DNA of 64,000 nucleotides from Halothece sp. PCC 7418 (lineage in GTDB: Bacteria > Cyanobacteriota > Cyanobacteriia > Cyanobacteriales > Rubidibacteraceae), in the NCBI RefSeq assembly GCF_000317635.1, contig NC_019779.1, forward strand, positions 3,038,001 through 3,102,000, in the 5' to 3' direction. Position numbers and translations under genes: made by a program. The notes beneath the pieces are model-generated. The model searched no databases. It had not been told where the DNA came from and worked only from the letters and a program-made list of their open reading frames with translations. Shown here one piece after another: positions 53,546-63,305 of the stretch (the first letter of the stretch is position 1; the number at the start of each line of letters is the position of its first letter).

Positions 53546-54814
53546 TTAAAATGCGGATTGAACCCCTAGGGTCAATTGCCAATCCGTTTCTAGTTGCGGT
53601 CCTTCTAGGGATTGATAAAGGGGCAACTCAAATTCTGCTGCTAAACGACCGCCTGGCAAAAAGCTCTCAGGGAGATACAAGTTTGCTCCTAATCCTAAAT
53701 CTAAGCGAGTTCCTCCCCTTAAATCTGGGTCAGCGGTGGGAATGAGGTTGGGATTGAGGGCAGAGTCTGCGCCGTCATAATCGTCCCAGGTTTCACCATC
53801 TAATCTGACAGAAACGCTCACTTTTTCGTTGATACGACGGGCGAGCCATCCTGTCAGTTGATAGCGATTTCCGACTGTATAGTCGCGATCATTTTCTCCT
53901 AAGCGTAACACTGTGTTTGCTTGTGCTCCCCATGACCAATTATCCGTTTGACCTAAATAAGTAATTCCAGGACGTAAATCCACAGTTCCTGAACCAATTT
54001 GCATCGGATAAGGAAGAATGACATCATCTCCAGCTGGGGTATCATCCCGCTCTTCAATCGAACCAGTGGGAAGGCTAAATCCGAGGTTAAGGTGGACACT
54101 CTGACGATTTTTATTGAAAAGTTGATAGAGTCCCGAGAATTTAAGATCCCCGATTCCGCTAGAGTTAGTAGTAAACTCAGTTCCCATACGAGTGACATGA
54201 TCCATTTCTTTGACCACAAAAGGAACCATTGCCATTAATGTCAAGTTATCCGTCGGTGCGTACATTGCACCAATCATGTGCATTTGCATGGTCATTTCCT
54301 CTGGTGCAACCATGAAGTCTTCTAGAACATCATCGGTACTGAGGTCATCGGTTTCATCCCGATTACCATCCATGGACATAAACATATAACGATAAGAAAG
54401 CATCCATTCTCCTTTACCATGAACATGATCTCCCATCACCCCAAGGGGGGCGTGTCCATCTGGTCGCCCCGATGTCCACTGGTCGGGTGCAGCGTTTTCA
54501 TCACTATGAGCCAGAATGAGATGAGTTGGTTGCAAGGGAAAAGGATCTGTTTCATTTTCGTTCATGCTTTGATTCGGTTCACTCAGAGGGAGGGAAATGA
54601 ATTGAATCGAAGAAGCAGAAGGATTGAGTTGTATCGGAATTGCTTGTTGAATGCTTTCTAAGCGATTGTTATTCTCAGAAAGTGAGGTAACTGTGATGGC
54701 GCGATCAAGTGCAGTTCCTCTAATTGTAGTGAGGGGCTGTGTTTGCGAAAATGCAGGGAAAGGAAGCAATAAAGTGACGCTAGCACTGAGTAAAGACCAG
54801 TTCAACTTAATCAT
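53546..54814 (-). CDS. Outer-membrane-type transporter-like protein, Met/His-rich N-terminal half
   Basis: The start at 54814 (MIKLNWSLLSASVTLLLPF, signal cleavage near AFSQ) is preferred to the longer reading from 54874. The 422-aa product resembles the phenol-degradation meta-pathway/'transporter' group of beta-barrel proteins: APLGVMGDHVHGKGEWMLSY, then MVPFVVKEMDHVTRMG, and pairs of barrel strands to the end. A stretch of Met and His (VAPEEMTMQMHMIGAMY) lies near the middle. It ends with Phe, as expected of a barrel. Such proteins sometimes lie beside metal-export genes, but none is here; the substrate is unknown. It is convergent with no neighbour. Confidence 0.65.
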   Translation of the reverse strand: MIKLNWSLLSASVTLLLPFPAFSQTQPLTTIRGTALDRAITVTSLSENNNRLESIQQAIPIQLNPSASSIQFISLPLSEPNQSMNENETDPFPLQPTHLILAHSDENAAPDQWTSGRPDGHAPLGVMGDHVHGKGEWMLSYRYMFMSMDGNRDETDDLSTDDVLEDFMVAPEEMTMQMHMIGAMYAPTDNLTLMAMVPFVVKEMDHVTRMGTEFTTNSSGIGDLKFSGLYQLFNKNRQSVHLNLGFSLPTGSIEERDDTPAGDDVILPYPMQIGSGTVDLRPGITYLGQTDNWSWGAQANTVLRLGENDRDYTVGNRYQLTGWLARRINEKVSVSVRLDGETWDDYDGADSALNPNLIPTADPDLRGGTRLDLGLGANLYLPESFLPGGRLAAEFELPLYQSLEGPQLETDWQLTLGVQSAF

Positions 54815-54987
54815 CTGATTTTGACTTGAATTAAAATGGCAATTGAATCCAGTGCAGAATAGAAAAATTTTCAATTACAGTCAAAAGACAACCTGTCAAA
54901 CTTGATTGATGGTGTGAAAAGCTCAAGGCAATTCCTGTAAAGAAAGATTAAGATAAAGACGAAGCGAGTATTGAATTGCAACTAAAA

Positions 54988-55485
54988 ATGCGAACAATTC
55001 TAAAATTTAGTTTAATGATTAGCGCGATCGCGCTCTTTTTTATGTCCTCACCAGTTTTAGCAGCAACCCCACGAGCGGTGCGTTCTTTTGATGAAGCAGT
55101 CCAAGCTGAAACACAAGACTTTTCTGGGCAAACCCTAATCGAAGCAGAATTTTATGATGAAAACTTAGAAGCTGCTGATTTCCACGATGCCAACTTAGAG
55201 GGTGCAGTATTCAACGGCGCAACCCTCCATAATGCCAACTGGCGAGGAGTTAACTTTAGCAATGGGATTGCTTATCTCACCGATTTTACTGGCGTTGATT
55301 TGACCAATGCCGTCCTCACGGAGGCGATGATGTTACGGTCAAAATTTGAGGGCGCGATCGTTGAAGGGGCAGATTTTACCAATGCGGTTGTTGATAGGTT
55401 ACAAGTGAAAAAATTATGTGAGCGTGCCTCAGGCGTGAATCCAACCACAGGAGTTTCTACCCGCGAGTCGCTCGGTTGTCGTTAA
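54988..55485 (+). CDS. Exported pentapeptide-repeat protein (probably lumenal or periplasmic)
   Basis: The ATG at 54988 starts a signal peptide (MRTILKFSLMISAIALFFMS, cleavage after VLAA, about 26) and is preferred over the upstream TTG. The 165-aa protein then has pentapeptides such as ADFHDANLEGAVFNGATL, ANWRGVNF and TDFTGVDLTNAV. The C-terminal VKKLCERASGVNPTTG has two Cys with the last in LGCR, likely a disulfide. This matches the style of lumenal pentapeptide proteins in cyanobacteria. It is unrelated to the two longer pentapeptide genes at 40-44 kb. Confidence 0.85.
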   Translation: MRTILKFSLMISAIALFFMSSPVLAATPRAVRSFDEAVQAETQDFSGQTLIEAEFYDENLEAADFHDANLEGAVFNGATLHNANWRGVNFSNGIAYLTDFTGVDLTNAVLTEAMMLRSKFEGAIVEGADFTNAVVDRLQVKKLCERASGVNPTTGVSTRESLGCR

Positions 55486-55502
55486 CATGAGTCGTTAGGG
55501 AA

Positions 55503-55535
55503 AGAGGGAACTAGGCGGAGGTTCCCTCTTGATTA
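55503..55535. terminator. Hairpin between the convergent pentapeptide and Rieske genes
   Basis: AGAGGGAAC (55503-55511) pairs with GTTCCCTCT (55521-55529) around a 9-nt loop and is followed by TGATTAATT. It lies 18 bp after one stop and just before the other gene's 3' end, so it could act on both strands. Confidence 0.65.
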
Positions 55536-56597
55536 ATTGTTAATTGTTAAGTCTGTATTCTGCTGCTGGTCATATTGCTTGAGAATCAACCGTTGAATGG
55601 CAAAAATGGCGGGGTTCACTTCGACACATTGACGCTGAGGATTGTTGAGATAAGTTTGTTGTTCACTTTCTACCATTTCAATGTCTTGGGCTAAAAAGCG
55701 ATGGAGAACAAATCGGGGTAAAGCCCAGACTAAAAGGGGACGGAGTAAGTTTAAAAGCCATTGTGGTAGTCCCAAGTTAAAGAAGAAATAGGCAAAAGAA
55801 CGGCTTTCGGTTTTACTCACGGGTAAGCGCATCAGATAGAGGGAGGAAATCCCTTCTAAGGTGGTGGCGTAGTGTGGATAACGGTATTCGATGGTGATGG
55901 GAAGGGTGGTGACTTCATCAGCGCGATCGGTCAGTCCTAAAAATTTCGCCAGAATGCCTTTATAAGAAACATTATATTGAGCGCAAACTTTGTCCTCTGT
56001 TTCCTTAAGAGTGATCAGTTCGGGATTGAACCATCCTTGTAAGTCTTGATGAAGATAGCCGTGGAAGACATCCATTGTGTTTTCATTACACATGGAAAAA
56101 TGAGCATTAAAACGAGCGGTAACAGGAACTCTTAACCATTTTGGATTCTCAAACTCAGGAAGATTTAAGATGGGCTTTTCTTCCGCTAATTCCGCCTCAC
56201 CTGGAAAGACCCAAATCAGACCATATTTTTCTTGTGTGGGGTAGCTACGAGCGCAAGCGCGGGGGAGTTTTTGTTCTTCGGAAAAATAGGGAATATGAAC
56301 GCATTTCCCCTCACTATTAAATTCCCAGCCATGATAAGGACAAACTAAATGATTTCCGTTGACTGTCCCTTTATGAAACGCAACGCCTTTGTGAGGACAA
56401 GCATCGGCGAGGGCGTGAACGTCTCCCGCTTCATCGCGGAAAATGGCAATATTTTGATACCAAACCGTTACTTGCTGAACAGTCTCCCGCTTTAAATCAT
56501 GAGCCCATGCAACAGGATACCAGTGGTTGGGGTTAATTCCCACTTCTCGAATGCGATTGTGAACGGTTTGGCTTTGGAGAGTTGTCTGTAGTTCCAT
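55533..56597 (-). CDS. Rieske [2Fe-2S] oxygenase (pheophorbide a oxygenase-like family)
   Basis: The 354-aa protein has an N-terminal Rieske domain: CPHKGVAFHKG (about 67) and CPYHGWEF (about 86), i.e. C-x-H and C-x2-H, and a C-terminal catalytic domain with the mononuclear iron site NENTMDVFHGYLHQDL (Asp/His/His, about 165-180). A hydrophobic region (LPQWLLNLLRPLLVWALPRF) suggests membrane association near the C-terminus. Relatives in plants and cyanobacteria (Lls1/PAO, Tic55) act on chlorophyll breakdown products; the substrate here is not known. No reductase gene is next to it. Confidence 0.85.
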   Translation of the reverse strand: MELQTTLQSQTVHNRIREVGINPNHWYPVAWAHDLKRETVQQVTVWYQNIAIFRDEAGDVHALADACPHKGVAFHKGTVNGNHLVCPYHGWEFNSEGKCVHIPYFSEEQKLPRACARSYPTQEKYGLIWVFPGEAELAEEKPILNLPEFENPKWLRVPVTARFNAHFSMCNENTMDVFHGYLHQDLQGWFNPELITLKETEDKVCAQYNVSYKGILAKFLGLTDRADEVTTLPITIEYRYPHYATTLEGISSLYLMRLPVSKTESRSFAYFFFNLGLPQWLLNLLRPLLVWALPRFVLHRFLAQDIEMVESEQQTYLNNPQRQCVEVNPAIFAIQRLILKQYDQQQNTDLTINN

Positions 56598-56760
56598 TTT
56601 TGTCCTTTGTTCCTTGTTCCTTGTTCTTTGTTGGTTAGTTCAATTATGCAAAGAACAAATAACGAATATAGCGTTTCTTAGTCTATGCCGAACATGGTTA
56701 ATGGCTGTCATTAATATCTCAAAGAACCATGAACTAAGAACCATGAACAAAAATTTAGAA
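56598..56760. repeat. Degenerate heptamer repeats between Rieske and response-regulator genes
   Basis: TTTGTCCTTTGTTCCTTGTT and CTTAGTCTAT-like units, followed by AACCATGAACTAAGAACC-type units (56723-56750), are decayed copies of the same 7-bp family seen at 15979 and 25833. They fill most of the interval and contain no gene. Confidence 0.6.
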
Positions 56761-56794
56761 TGTACCTCATGAGAGTTAAAACCACTATAGTTAA

Positions 56795-57175
56795 TCATTC
56801 TGTCTCGTGGCGAGAAATTGCAATTTCGATCGCGGCGTGAAGTTCTCTTTCTTTAAACGGTTTCAGAATATACCCATAGGGCTTACTTTCTTTGGCTCGT
56901 TCTAAGGTACTTTGTCCCGCATAAGCAGTTAAATAAATCACGGGTAAGTTATGGTCTTTATAGAGCTTAGTGGCGGTTTCAATCCCATCCATTTCTCCTT
57001 GCAAATTAATATCCATCAACACTAAATCAGGACGTTCTTGTTGAATCAACTCAATCGCTTCCTCACCAGAGGCTAAACGCCCCATCACTTCGTAGCCCAT
57101 TTTTTCTAAACGTCTGGAAATATCCAAGGAAACAACTGCTTCATCTTCGACAATTAAAATTTTGTTGGCTGACAT
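56795..57175 (-). CDS. Response regulator, single receiver domain
   Basis: The 126-aa protein has the receiver motifs VEDEAVVSLDI (acidic pocket), LVLMDINLQGEMDGIE (phospho-Asp, about 55) and ILKPFKEREL (Lys, about 108). There is no output domain. It starts 3 bp after the giant kinase's stop on the same strand and would be its direct partner. Short receivers of this type are often found after HisKA_2 kinases. Confidence 0.9.
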   Translation of the reverse strand: MSANKILIVEDEAVVSLDISRRLEKMGYEVMGRLASGEEAIELIQQERPDLVLMDINLQGEMDGIETATKLYKDHNLPVIYLTAYAGQSTLERAKESKPYGYILKPFKERELHAAIEIAISRHETE

Positions 57176-57178
57176 AAC

Positions 57179-60100
57179 TTAAAACCGTTTGCGTTCAATG
57201 GGTTTGGGAAAAGTAATTTCAAAACTCGCCCCAGGGTTATTCTGAAATTTTAGAGTACCACGTAATTGTTGAGTTAGAGAAGTAATCAGAGAAACTCCTA
57301 AAGAACTGGTTTTATGAGGATTAAATCCTTCGGGTAAGCCTACTCCGTTATCTTCAACTTTGAGCGCAATGGTTTCTTCAGCTTCGTCAATAAAGCCGAG
57401 GAACAGATGAATTGTCCCTCGGCGCTGATTGGGAAAGCCATGTTTGAGGGAATTAGAAACCAATTCGTTAATCAAAAGTCCGCAAGGAATGGCACTATCA
57501 AGATTGAGTTGAATCGATTGAATATTCATCTCGGTTTGTACCCAATCGGGGTTGACATTATAGGATGCAAGAAGATGATAAGTGAGATCGCGAATGTATT
57601 CAGCAAAGTCAATATTGGCTAGGTTTGTCGCTTGATAGAGTTTTTCATGGATTAGCGCCATGGAACTAATCCGATTTTGACTTTCTTCGAGGATAGCGAG
57701 GGCTTCTTCGTCTTCTAGGGCTTGGGATTGTAGGGAAAAAATGCTGGAAATGACTTGTAAATTATTTTTGACGCGGTGATGGACTTCTTTTAATAACAGA
57801 TCTTTTTCTTCCAAGGAGGCTTTGAGTTGTTCTTCTGCTTCTTTGCGTTCGCTAATATCACGACAAACGCCGACAATTTCGCCATTTTGGGTCAAATTCA
57901 TGGATAGTTCTTGGACAAAGGTGCTGCCATCCCGACGTTGTGCAGAAATGTCTCCACTCCAGCAGCCTTGAGTGGTCAGTTGCGGGAAAATTTCTTCATT
58001 AATGCGAGGGATTTCCGTGGGGGGATGATGACTACACCAAGATGTTTGTAGAAGGGCATTTTGGGACTCGTAACCCAGCATTTGAGAGTAGGCGGGATTG
58101 ACATAATGGAGTTCGCCATTGGTATGGATAATCATAATGCCATCCGTGGTGGTTTCAATGGCGGTGAGTTGTTGCTGGAGGGTTTCTTGGGTGAGTTGTT
58201 TTTCTTTCGCCAGCGCGATCGCTGCTGCTGCGGAACTGAGTAATCCCACTTCCAATCGTCCCCAATTTCGAGCCACTTCGCAATTATCAAAGCCAATCAC
58301 GCCAAAAAATTCCCCATTCACCATCAACGGTAGCATGAGGAAAGAAATCGTGCTATTGCGCCAGAAAAAGCTCTGTTTCTCGGTGGGTAAATCAGTGATT
58401 GTTTTTTGTAGAAATTCTCCTTGTCGTAACTTTTCGTAACATTCGCTGCCGAGGTTGTCATAAGAAAAATCTTGTTGCTGATGAAAATCGGGATAGTAAA
58501 CGCTGTGAGAGTACCATTGCGCACATTTACGCCCTTTCAGATTGCCCTGTTCGTCCACAAAGTTTTCATAGACATAAATGCGGTTGGCTTCACAGGCTTC
58601 TCCTAAAATCCCTAAAACTTCTTGATAGAGGGCTTTATCAACTGTAGAAGCGAGCAGACGACGTTGTACCCCCACCAATGCTTTTAAGTAGCGTTCTCGT
58701 TTTTTCAGGGCTTCTTTGGCTTGTTTCCGTTCGGTGATATCTTCAGCAATCCCCGCAATGCGATAGACCTTTCCTTTTTCATTGCGGACGGGAAAAGCGC
58801 GATCGTGAATCCAGCGAATCTCACCATTGGGGCGAATAATCCGATATTCTTCATCATATTGCCCCCGAATCTGTTTGCGACACGAATGCAGGATGCGTTC
58901 ATAATCTTCAGGGTGCACTGAGTTTAACCAGTCCGTGGGGGAATCATAAGCACTTTGCAAACTTCGTCCCCAAGTGGATTCATAAGCGGGAGAAATATAA
59001 ATAAAACTTTGCTGGGTTAAATCAACCATCCAAAAAACTTGTTCAATATTTTCAGCAAGTTGACGGAATTGATTTTCACTTTCCCGCAAGGCTAACTCGG
59101 CTTGTTTCCGTTCGGTAATATCAATCCCAATTAAAACCGCAGCACTGGCTTGACGGTATTTTTGTGCTGCCACCAGAAAGCTACGGATTTCACCATTTTT
59201 AATGGTATTTTCTAAAACTTTACTGGTTTCACTTTCGCCACTGGCGAGAAACTCATACATAAACCGGACAAAGGAAGAACTGGTATTTAAAAAGCCGATT
59301 TCTTTGCCGACAAAATCTTCGGGTTCTAAATTCAGGGTATGGGCTAATTGTTCATTGACCCCTAAATAATGTCCATCTCGACTCACCCAAGACACTAAAC
59401 CAGGCACAGTATTGATCACTGCTCGTAGTTGATCTTCGGCTTGACGACGTTCCGTGACATCATTGAGAGTTCCAGTAATCCCCGTAATGATTCCCTCAGC
59501 GTTACGAGTCACCCGAGCCGTGACTTCCATCCAACAGAAGCCACCCCCTTGGGTTTGATAGCGCACTTCATAGCGACAATGTTGATCAGGATGGTGAATT
59601 AATTTCTGAAATTGCTCTTGATTATAAGCAAAATCTTCAAAATAAGTGTAGTTGAGGAAAGACTGACCTAGGGTATCTTCTACAGAATAACCGGTGATTT
59701 CTGTCCAAGCTGGATTTAAAAAAGACCAGATGCCACTGGTATTGACTTGGAAGATGACTTCTCGAATGCCATCAACCAAAGCGCGGTAGGCTTGTTCACT
59801 TTCTTGTAAAGCAGCTTCTGCGGTTTTACGATCGCTGATGTCTTCTAAAATCGCTAAGAGGGATTGAGGTTTTCCTTCTGCACCACACATTAAGGACATG
59901 GTGAGGTTGACCCAGACCCAACTGTTATCTTTGCGACGGTAACGTTGTTCTTGAGAAAATGTATTTTCTTCTCCCCGTAACAATTCTGTGACTTTATGAT
60001 CATTATCCGCCACTTGTTCCATGGCAATTAATTCATGATAGGTACGGGTCAATAATTCTTCTTGTGAGTAGCCTAAAATTTCACAGCCTCGCTGATTCAC

Positions 60101-62167
60101 TCGTTGAAAACGCCCTGTAATATCTAATAAAGCAATCCCCACTGCTGCTTGCTCAAAAATACTCCGAAAACGCTGTTCGCTAGTTTTGAGGGCAATTTCA
60201 GTTTGCTTACGGCTACTAATATTACGAGTAATCACCCCAAGGTTAGTGGGAGTTGCGGTGTTGGAGTCCCGAATCACAAAAATATTGGCTAAAACAGAGA
60301 GAACGGCTCCAGTTTGATAATTTTGCACTTCCAATTCACCGTACCACTGACCGCTTTGGAAGAGACTGGGAAAAATTTGTTGATCAAATTGTTGTTCACT
60401 CTGACTGGAGAAACAGTCTTTTAGGGAGAGGGAGGAAATCTGGTCAGCCTCAACTCCTAATAAGGTTTGACCTTCAGGGTTGAGAAATTCCACTTGTCCT
60501 TCTAGGCTGGTCAGGCTAATGAGATCTTTGCTATTTTCAACGAGGGTTGCTAGTTTTTGGCGTTCCAGTTTCACTTGATTGGTTTCAGTGATGTCAATCC
60601 CCACAGCAACTAAATACTCTTGCTGATGATCTAAGTGTACGCAAACATGACTTAAATGACAGGTGGTCATCGCGCCGTGCTTACTGACAAATGTTGCTTC
60701 TGTGGTGGATTTCCCCTCTCTAAACGCTTCTTGGATGGTATCTTCCACTTGAGCGCGATCGGTTTCAACAAAGAAATCAAGGGGATCAATTTCATGGATT
60801 TCTGTTGTGCTATAACCCGTAATTTTTTCTAATTCTTGATTCCAACGGACACAGGGGCCATTTTTTTCAATCATGTAGAAAACACCAGGCAGACTGGTGA
60901 GAATAGAATCAGAAATCTCTTTTTCTCGGTAAAGTTCTGCTTCTTTCTGCACGCGATCGCGCAAGTCTCGACCTTCTGCAATTAAAAGCACCACCTGACC
61001 CGCTTCATCTCGCACTGGTTTCAAGGATAAATCTATGGGCACTAATTCCCCATTTTCCGCCAACATTTCCGCTTCATAACGGACCACGCCCCCAACTTTT
61101 GCCAGTTTAATAGACTGCTTGACTTGGGCACAATCCCAAGGAGAGGGCCACCAGGGAATTTCGGAAAAATGATGGTCTTTCACTTGAGGAAGCCGACCCT
61201 GCACCAGTTCTAAAGCGGTTTGATTGAGGTCAATCACATTTCCTTGCCCATCGAGCAACGCCATAATTTGAAAACTTTGATCAAACAATGCCCGCCATTT
61301 CTTTTCACTGGCTGCGAGGGCTTGATGAATTTGCTTGCGCTCGCTAATATCTTGGATTAAACAGCGAAACTGCATGGCTTCTCCTTCTTGCCCCTGGATG
61401 GCACTGAGGCGCAACGCACCGAAAAACGGCTCTCCCTGCTGGGGGGATAAACTGACTTCACAGCGTGCCACCCGCTTGCTTTGGTCAGCAACGGTCTGCA
61501 TCGCCTGTAACAGTTGCTCTCTGTCCTCCGCATCGGTAAGGAAATTGAGAAGAGAGTGTCCAACCAGTCTGTCGGTTTCTATCCCCAGTAACTCCCCTGC
61601 GGTTAAATTAGCTTCCAAGACCTGTCCTTGAGCATCAATCGTTAAATAGCCGTCAGGGGCAAAATCAAATAAGTCCTGATAGCGTTTGCGATCCGCTTCT
61701 GTTGCTTCACGGGTTATAGCAAGGGCTTTGGCTTTGGCAATTCTGTCCCGAGCTAGAGGATTATTCAACACTGAAGTCAAATCCACATCCCTCTCGTTCA
61801 TCAGCCCTGAATTTTTTCGAGGGGGGCTTTCTAAGGTCTCATGAGTTTCATCGGAGAAATGCTCGATCGCCCGCGAATTTCTTCGAGGAGGGCTTTCTAA
61901 GGTCTCATGAGTTTCATCGGAGAAGTGGGTAGAAACTGTTGTTTGCTCTTCCCATTTCAGATATAAACTGAGTTGTCGGCTGAGGGTTTGAATTTGAGCG
62001 GATAGCCGTTTCCGTTGTTGAAAATCCTGTTCTAAGGAGTGTTGGAGTTGTTTGGCGGTTGGCAACAGCCCCTTTTGGGTTTGTTGATATACGCTTTCCA
62101 AAGCGGGGGATTGGGACAGATTTTGACCGAGGGTAGTGATACGATCAATCAGTTGCTGACAAGTCAT
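57179..62167 (-). CDS. Giant multi-PAS sensor histidine kinase
   Basis: The 1662-aa kinase has no transmembrane segment. After a helical start and a duplicated 22-residue linker (about 80-122), nine PAS domains (about 165-1160 and 1330-1440) and one GAF domain (about 1170-1320) lead to a HisKA_2-type dimerisation domain (LLLKEVHHRVKNNLQVISSI; phospho-His in VHHR, about 1463) and a HATPase (LLINELVSNSLKHGFPNQR; DNGVGLPEGF). PAS domains carry motifs such as GVFYMIEKNGPCVRWNQEL. Its input signals are not identifiable. The response regulator gene follows 3 bp downstream. Many PAS domains suggest integration of several inputs. Confidence 0.9.
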   Translation of the reverse strand: MTCQQLIDRITTLGQNLSQSPALESVYQQTQKGLLPTAKQLQHSLEQDFQQRKRLSAQIQTLSRQLSLYLKWEEQTTVSTHFSDETHETLESPPRRNSRAIEHFSDETHETLESPPRKNSGLMNERDVDLTSVLNNPLARDRIAKAKALAITREATEADRKRYQDLFDFAPDGYLTIDAQGQVLEANLTAGELLGIETDRLVGHSLLNFLTDAEDREQLLQAMQTVADQSKRVARCEVSLSPQQGEPFFGALRLSAIQGQEGEAMQFRCLIQDISERKQIHQALAASEKKWRALFDQSFQIMALLDGQGNVIDLNQTALELVQGRLPQVKDHHFSEIPWWPSPWDCAQVKQSIKLAKVGGVVRYEAEMLAENGELVPIDLSLKPVRDEAGQVVLLIAEGRDLRDRVQKEAELYREKEISDSILTSLPGVFYMIEKNGPCVRWNQELEKITGYSTTEIHEIDPLDFFVETDRAQVEDTIQEAFREGKSTTEATFVSKHGAMTTCHLSHVCVHLDHQQEYLVAVGIDITETNQVKLERQKLATLVENSKDLISLTSLEGQVEFLNPEGQTLLGVEADQISSLSLKDCFSSQSEQQFDQQIFPSLFQSGQWYGELEVQNYQTGAVLSVLANIFVIRDSNTATPTNLGVITRNISSRKQTEIALKTSEQRFRSIFEQAAVGIALLDITGRFQRVNQRGCEILGYSQEELLTRTYHELIAMEQVADNDHKVTELLRGEENTFSQEQRYRRKDNSWVWVNLTMSLMCGAEGKPQSLLAILEDISDRKTAEAALQESEQAYRALVDGIREVIFQVNTSGIWSFLNPAWTEITGYSVEDTLGQSFLNYTYFEDFAYNQEQFQKLIHHPDQHCRYEVRYQTQGGGFCWMEVTARVTRNAEGIITGITGTLNDVTERRQAEDQLRAVINTVPGLVSWVSRDGHYLGVNEQLAHTLNLEPEDFVGKEIGFLNTSSSFVRFMYEFLASGESETSKVLENTIKNGEIRSFLVAAQKYRQASAAVLIGIDITERKQAELALRESENQFRQLAENIEQVFWMVDLTQQSFIYISPAYESTWGRSLQSAYDSPTDWLNSVHPEDYERILHSCRKQIRGQYDEEYRIIRPNGEIRWIHDRAFPVRNEKGKVYRIAGIAEDITERKQAKEALKKRERYLKALVGVQRRLLASTVDKALYQEVLGILGEACEANRIYVYENFVDEQGNLKGRKCAQWYSHSVYYPDFHQQQDFSYDNLGSECYEKLRQGEFLQKTITDLPTEKQSFFWRNSTISFLMLPLMVNGEFFGVIGFDNCEVARNWGRLEVGLLSSAAAAIALAKEKQLTQETLQQQLTAIETTTDGIMIIHTNGELHYVNPAYSQMLGYESQNALLQTSWCSHHPPTEIPRINEEIFPQLTTQGCWSGDISAQRRDGSTFVQELSMNLTQNGEIVGVCRDISERKEAEEQLKASLEEKDLLLKEVHHRVKNNLQVISSIFSLQSQALEDEEALAILEESQNRISSMALIHEKLYQATNLANIDFAEYIRDLTYHLLASYNVNPDWVQTEMNIQSIQLNLDSAIPCGLLINELVSNSLKHGFPNQRRGTIHLFLGFIDEAEETIALKVEDNGVGLPEGFNPHKTSSLGVSLITSLTQQLRGTLKFQNNPGASFEITFPKPIERKRF
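61809..61927 (-). repeat. Tandem 66-bp-period repeat inside the kinase gene
   Basis: Two 53-bp copies (61809-61861 and 61875-61927) differ at only three bases and lie 66 bp apart, so the repeat is in frame (22 codons). They encode HFSDETHETLESPPR-type residues. The near identity at DNA level indicates a recent duplication, and the stretch resembles an inserted repeat more than a folded domain. Confidence 0.85.
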
Positions 62168-62200
62168 GGTGGCAGTGGGAACTATTGAGGAGAGTTCAGT

Positions 62201-62398
62201 TTATCGTAATCCTAACCAAGCCAAGAAGCCTTGGTTGGTAATCACTTCAATCAGGAGAAGGGCGATCAATCCGATCATGGCAAAACGTCCATTCATGCGC
62301 TCAGCATAAGGAGTCCAGCCAAAGCTAGGTTCTTCAAGTTCTGGGATCAGAGATTCATCAGTGGCGGTTGCTTCTGTGTTCGAGGTTTTTTCGTTCAT
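62201..62398 (-). CDS. High-light-inducible protein (Hlip, one-helix LHC-like)
   Basis: The 65-aa protein has an acidic N-terminus and one transmembrane helix with the chlorophyll-binding LHC motif [17 protein letters not shown] (E-x-x-N-x-R-x-A-M-x-G), then [14 protein letters not shown]. Hlips dimerise, bind chlorophyll and carotenoid and protect photosystems under high light. It is transcribed divergently from the region leading to cyAbrB. A perfect inverted repeat lies 20 bp upstream of its start (62418-62433). Confidence 0.93.
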   Translation of the reverse strand: MNEKTSNTEATATDESLIPELEEPSFGWTPYAERMNGRFAMIGLIALLLIEVITNQGFLAWLGLR

Positions 62399-62417
62399 GA
62401 TCTAGATCTACTTGATA

Positions 62418-62433
62418 CGTAAATGGGTTTACG
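62418..62433. promoter_or_regulatory. Inverted repeat upstream of the Hlip gene
   Basis: CGTAAA-TGGG-TTTACG is a perfect 6-4-6 inverted repeat, 20 bp before the start codon on the minus strand. It does not match the HLR1 direct-repeat consensus of RpaB well, although it contains TTTAC. It may be an operator for a light-stress regulator. Confidence 0.35.
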
Positions 62434-63305
62434 ATCAGTTTAAAGGGAATAACGGATTTTTGCTGTTACAAGTTAACAATCACTCTTGGACTTTCGCCTT
62501 TATTCTCTACCTCCTGTTTGGGTATAATTTCCCTTTTTGTGATCGAGTTTCTCCGCAGCGATCGCTGCTAGAATTCTTTTCGTCTCCTGCTCATTGTTTC
62601 AGTCATCAATGATAAAATTAACATCTTGGCTTCTTGCCTTCTGCCGAGAAAAGGAAACTCATCACTATTGCCCAGAGAAAATTCACGCGATCGGGGGATG
62701 TAGCTTTTAGTAAGTCTAGAATGATCGGTGATCGTTTCCCTTCCTACTAGCAAATGAATCGTCACGCTAAGTTTTGTCTTGAGCGCGATCGGATTGACCA
62801 GCCCTAAAAAGTTGCTGTTAGTTTTTGCCGAGAGGGACTCAAGAACCCGATCAATACACGACAGTAATCACAACGGTTGTGGAAACCTTGTTCAAGAAAA
62901 GCGTCACCTCTCTGTTCTTAATTAAAACCGTGAGGAACTCTCTCTTGCATCCTCTCCATCCCTGAAAAAAGCTCAGTTAAACTGGGGTTGTTTTTCTTTT
63001 TTATGGTATAAGTTTTACCACTCACCTCTTCAGGGAAGGTTTTCTCCTTGAACTGCTGATTCCTGTTTCCACTAACTGACAGCGACTGCGAATTATCTCA
63101 GAAAAACTCTCAATTATCAACTTCTTGGGCTCGTTAATCAGGGTTCTTTTCTCCTTTCTGCCAAAAAGATATTACCAGTTCCCCTCTTACTGATTTTTGA
63201 TTTGATCAGAGGGAAGCCAAGGGGTGAATAATAGTAAATCTCAAAATTTAAAAAATTTCTTGTAAAATTGTAGGAGTTTAACGATATATTTTTAATAGGA
63301 GGAAT
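62434..63305. other. Long intergenic region before cyAbrB
   Basis: No supported gene was found in about 870 bp. The ORFs at 62568 and 63138 (minus) have no ribosome-binding site or recognisable content. The right part is AT-rich and is likely the promoter and 5' leader of the cyAbrB gene; a long leader of this kind could hold a small RNA or regulatory structure, but I see no clear fold. Confidence 0.4.

Noticed and set aside
62434-63305. Search for a CRISPR array or riboswitch in the long gap before cyAbrB
   Set aside because: No regularly spaced repeats and no recognisable aptamer core were seen.
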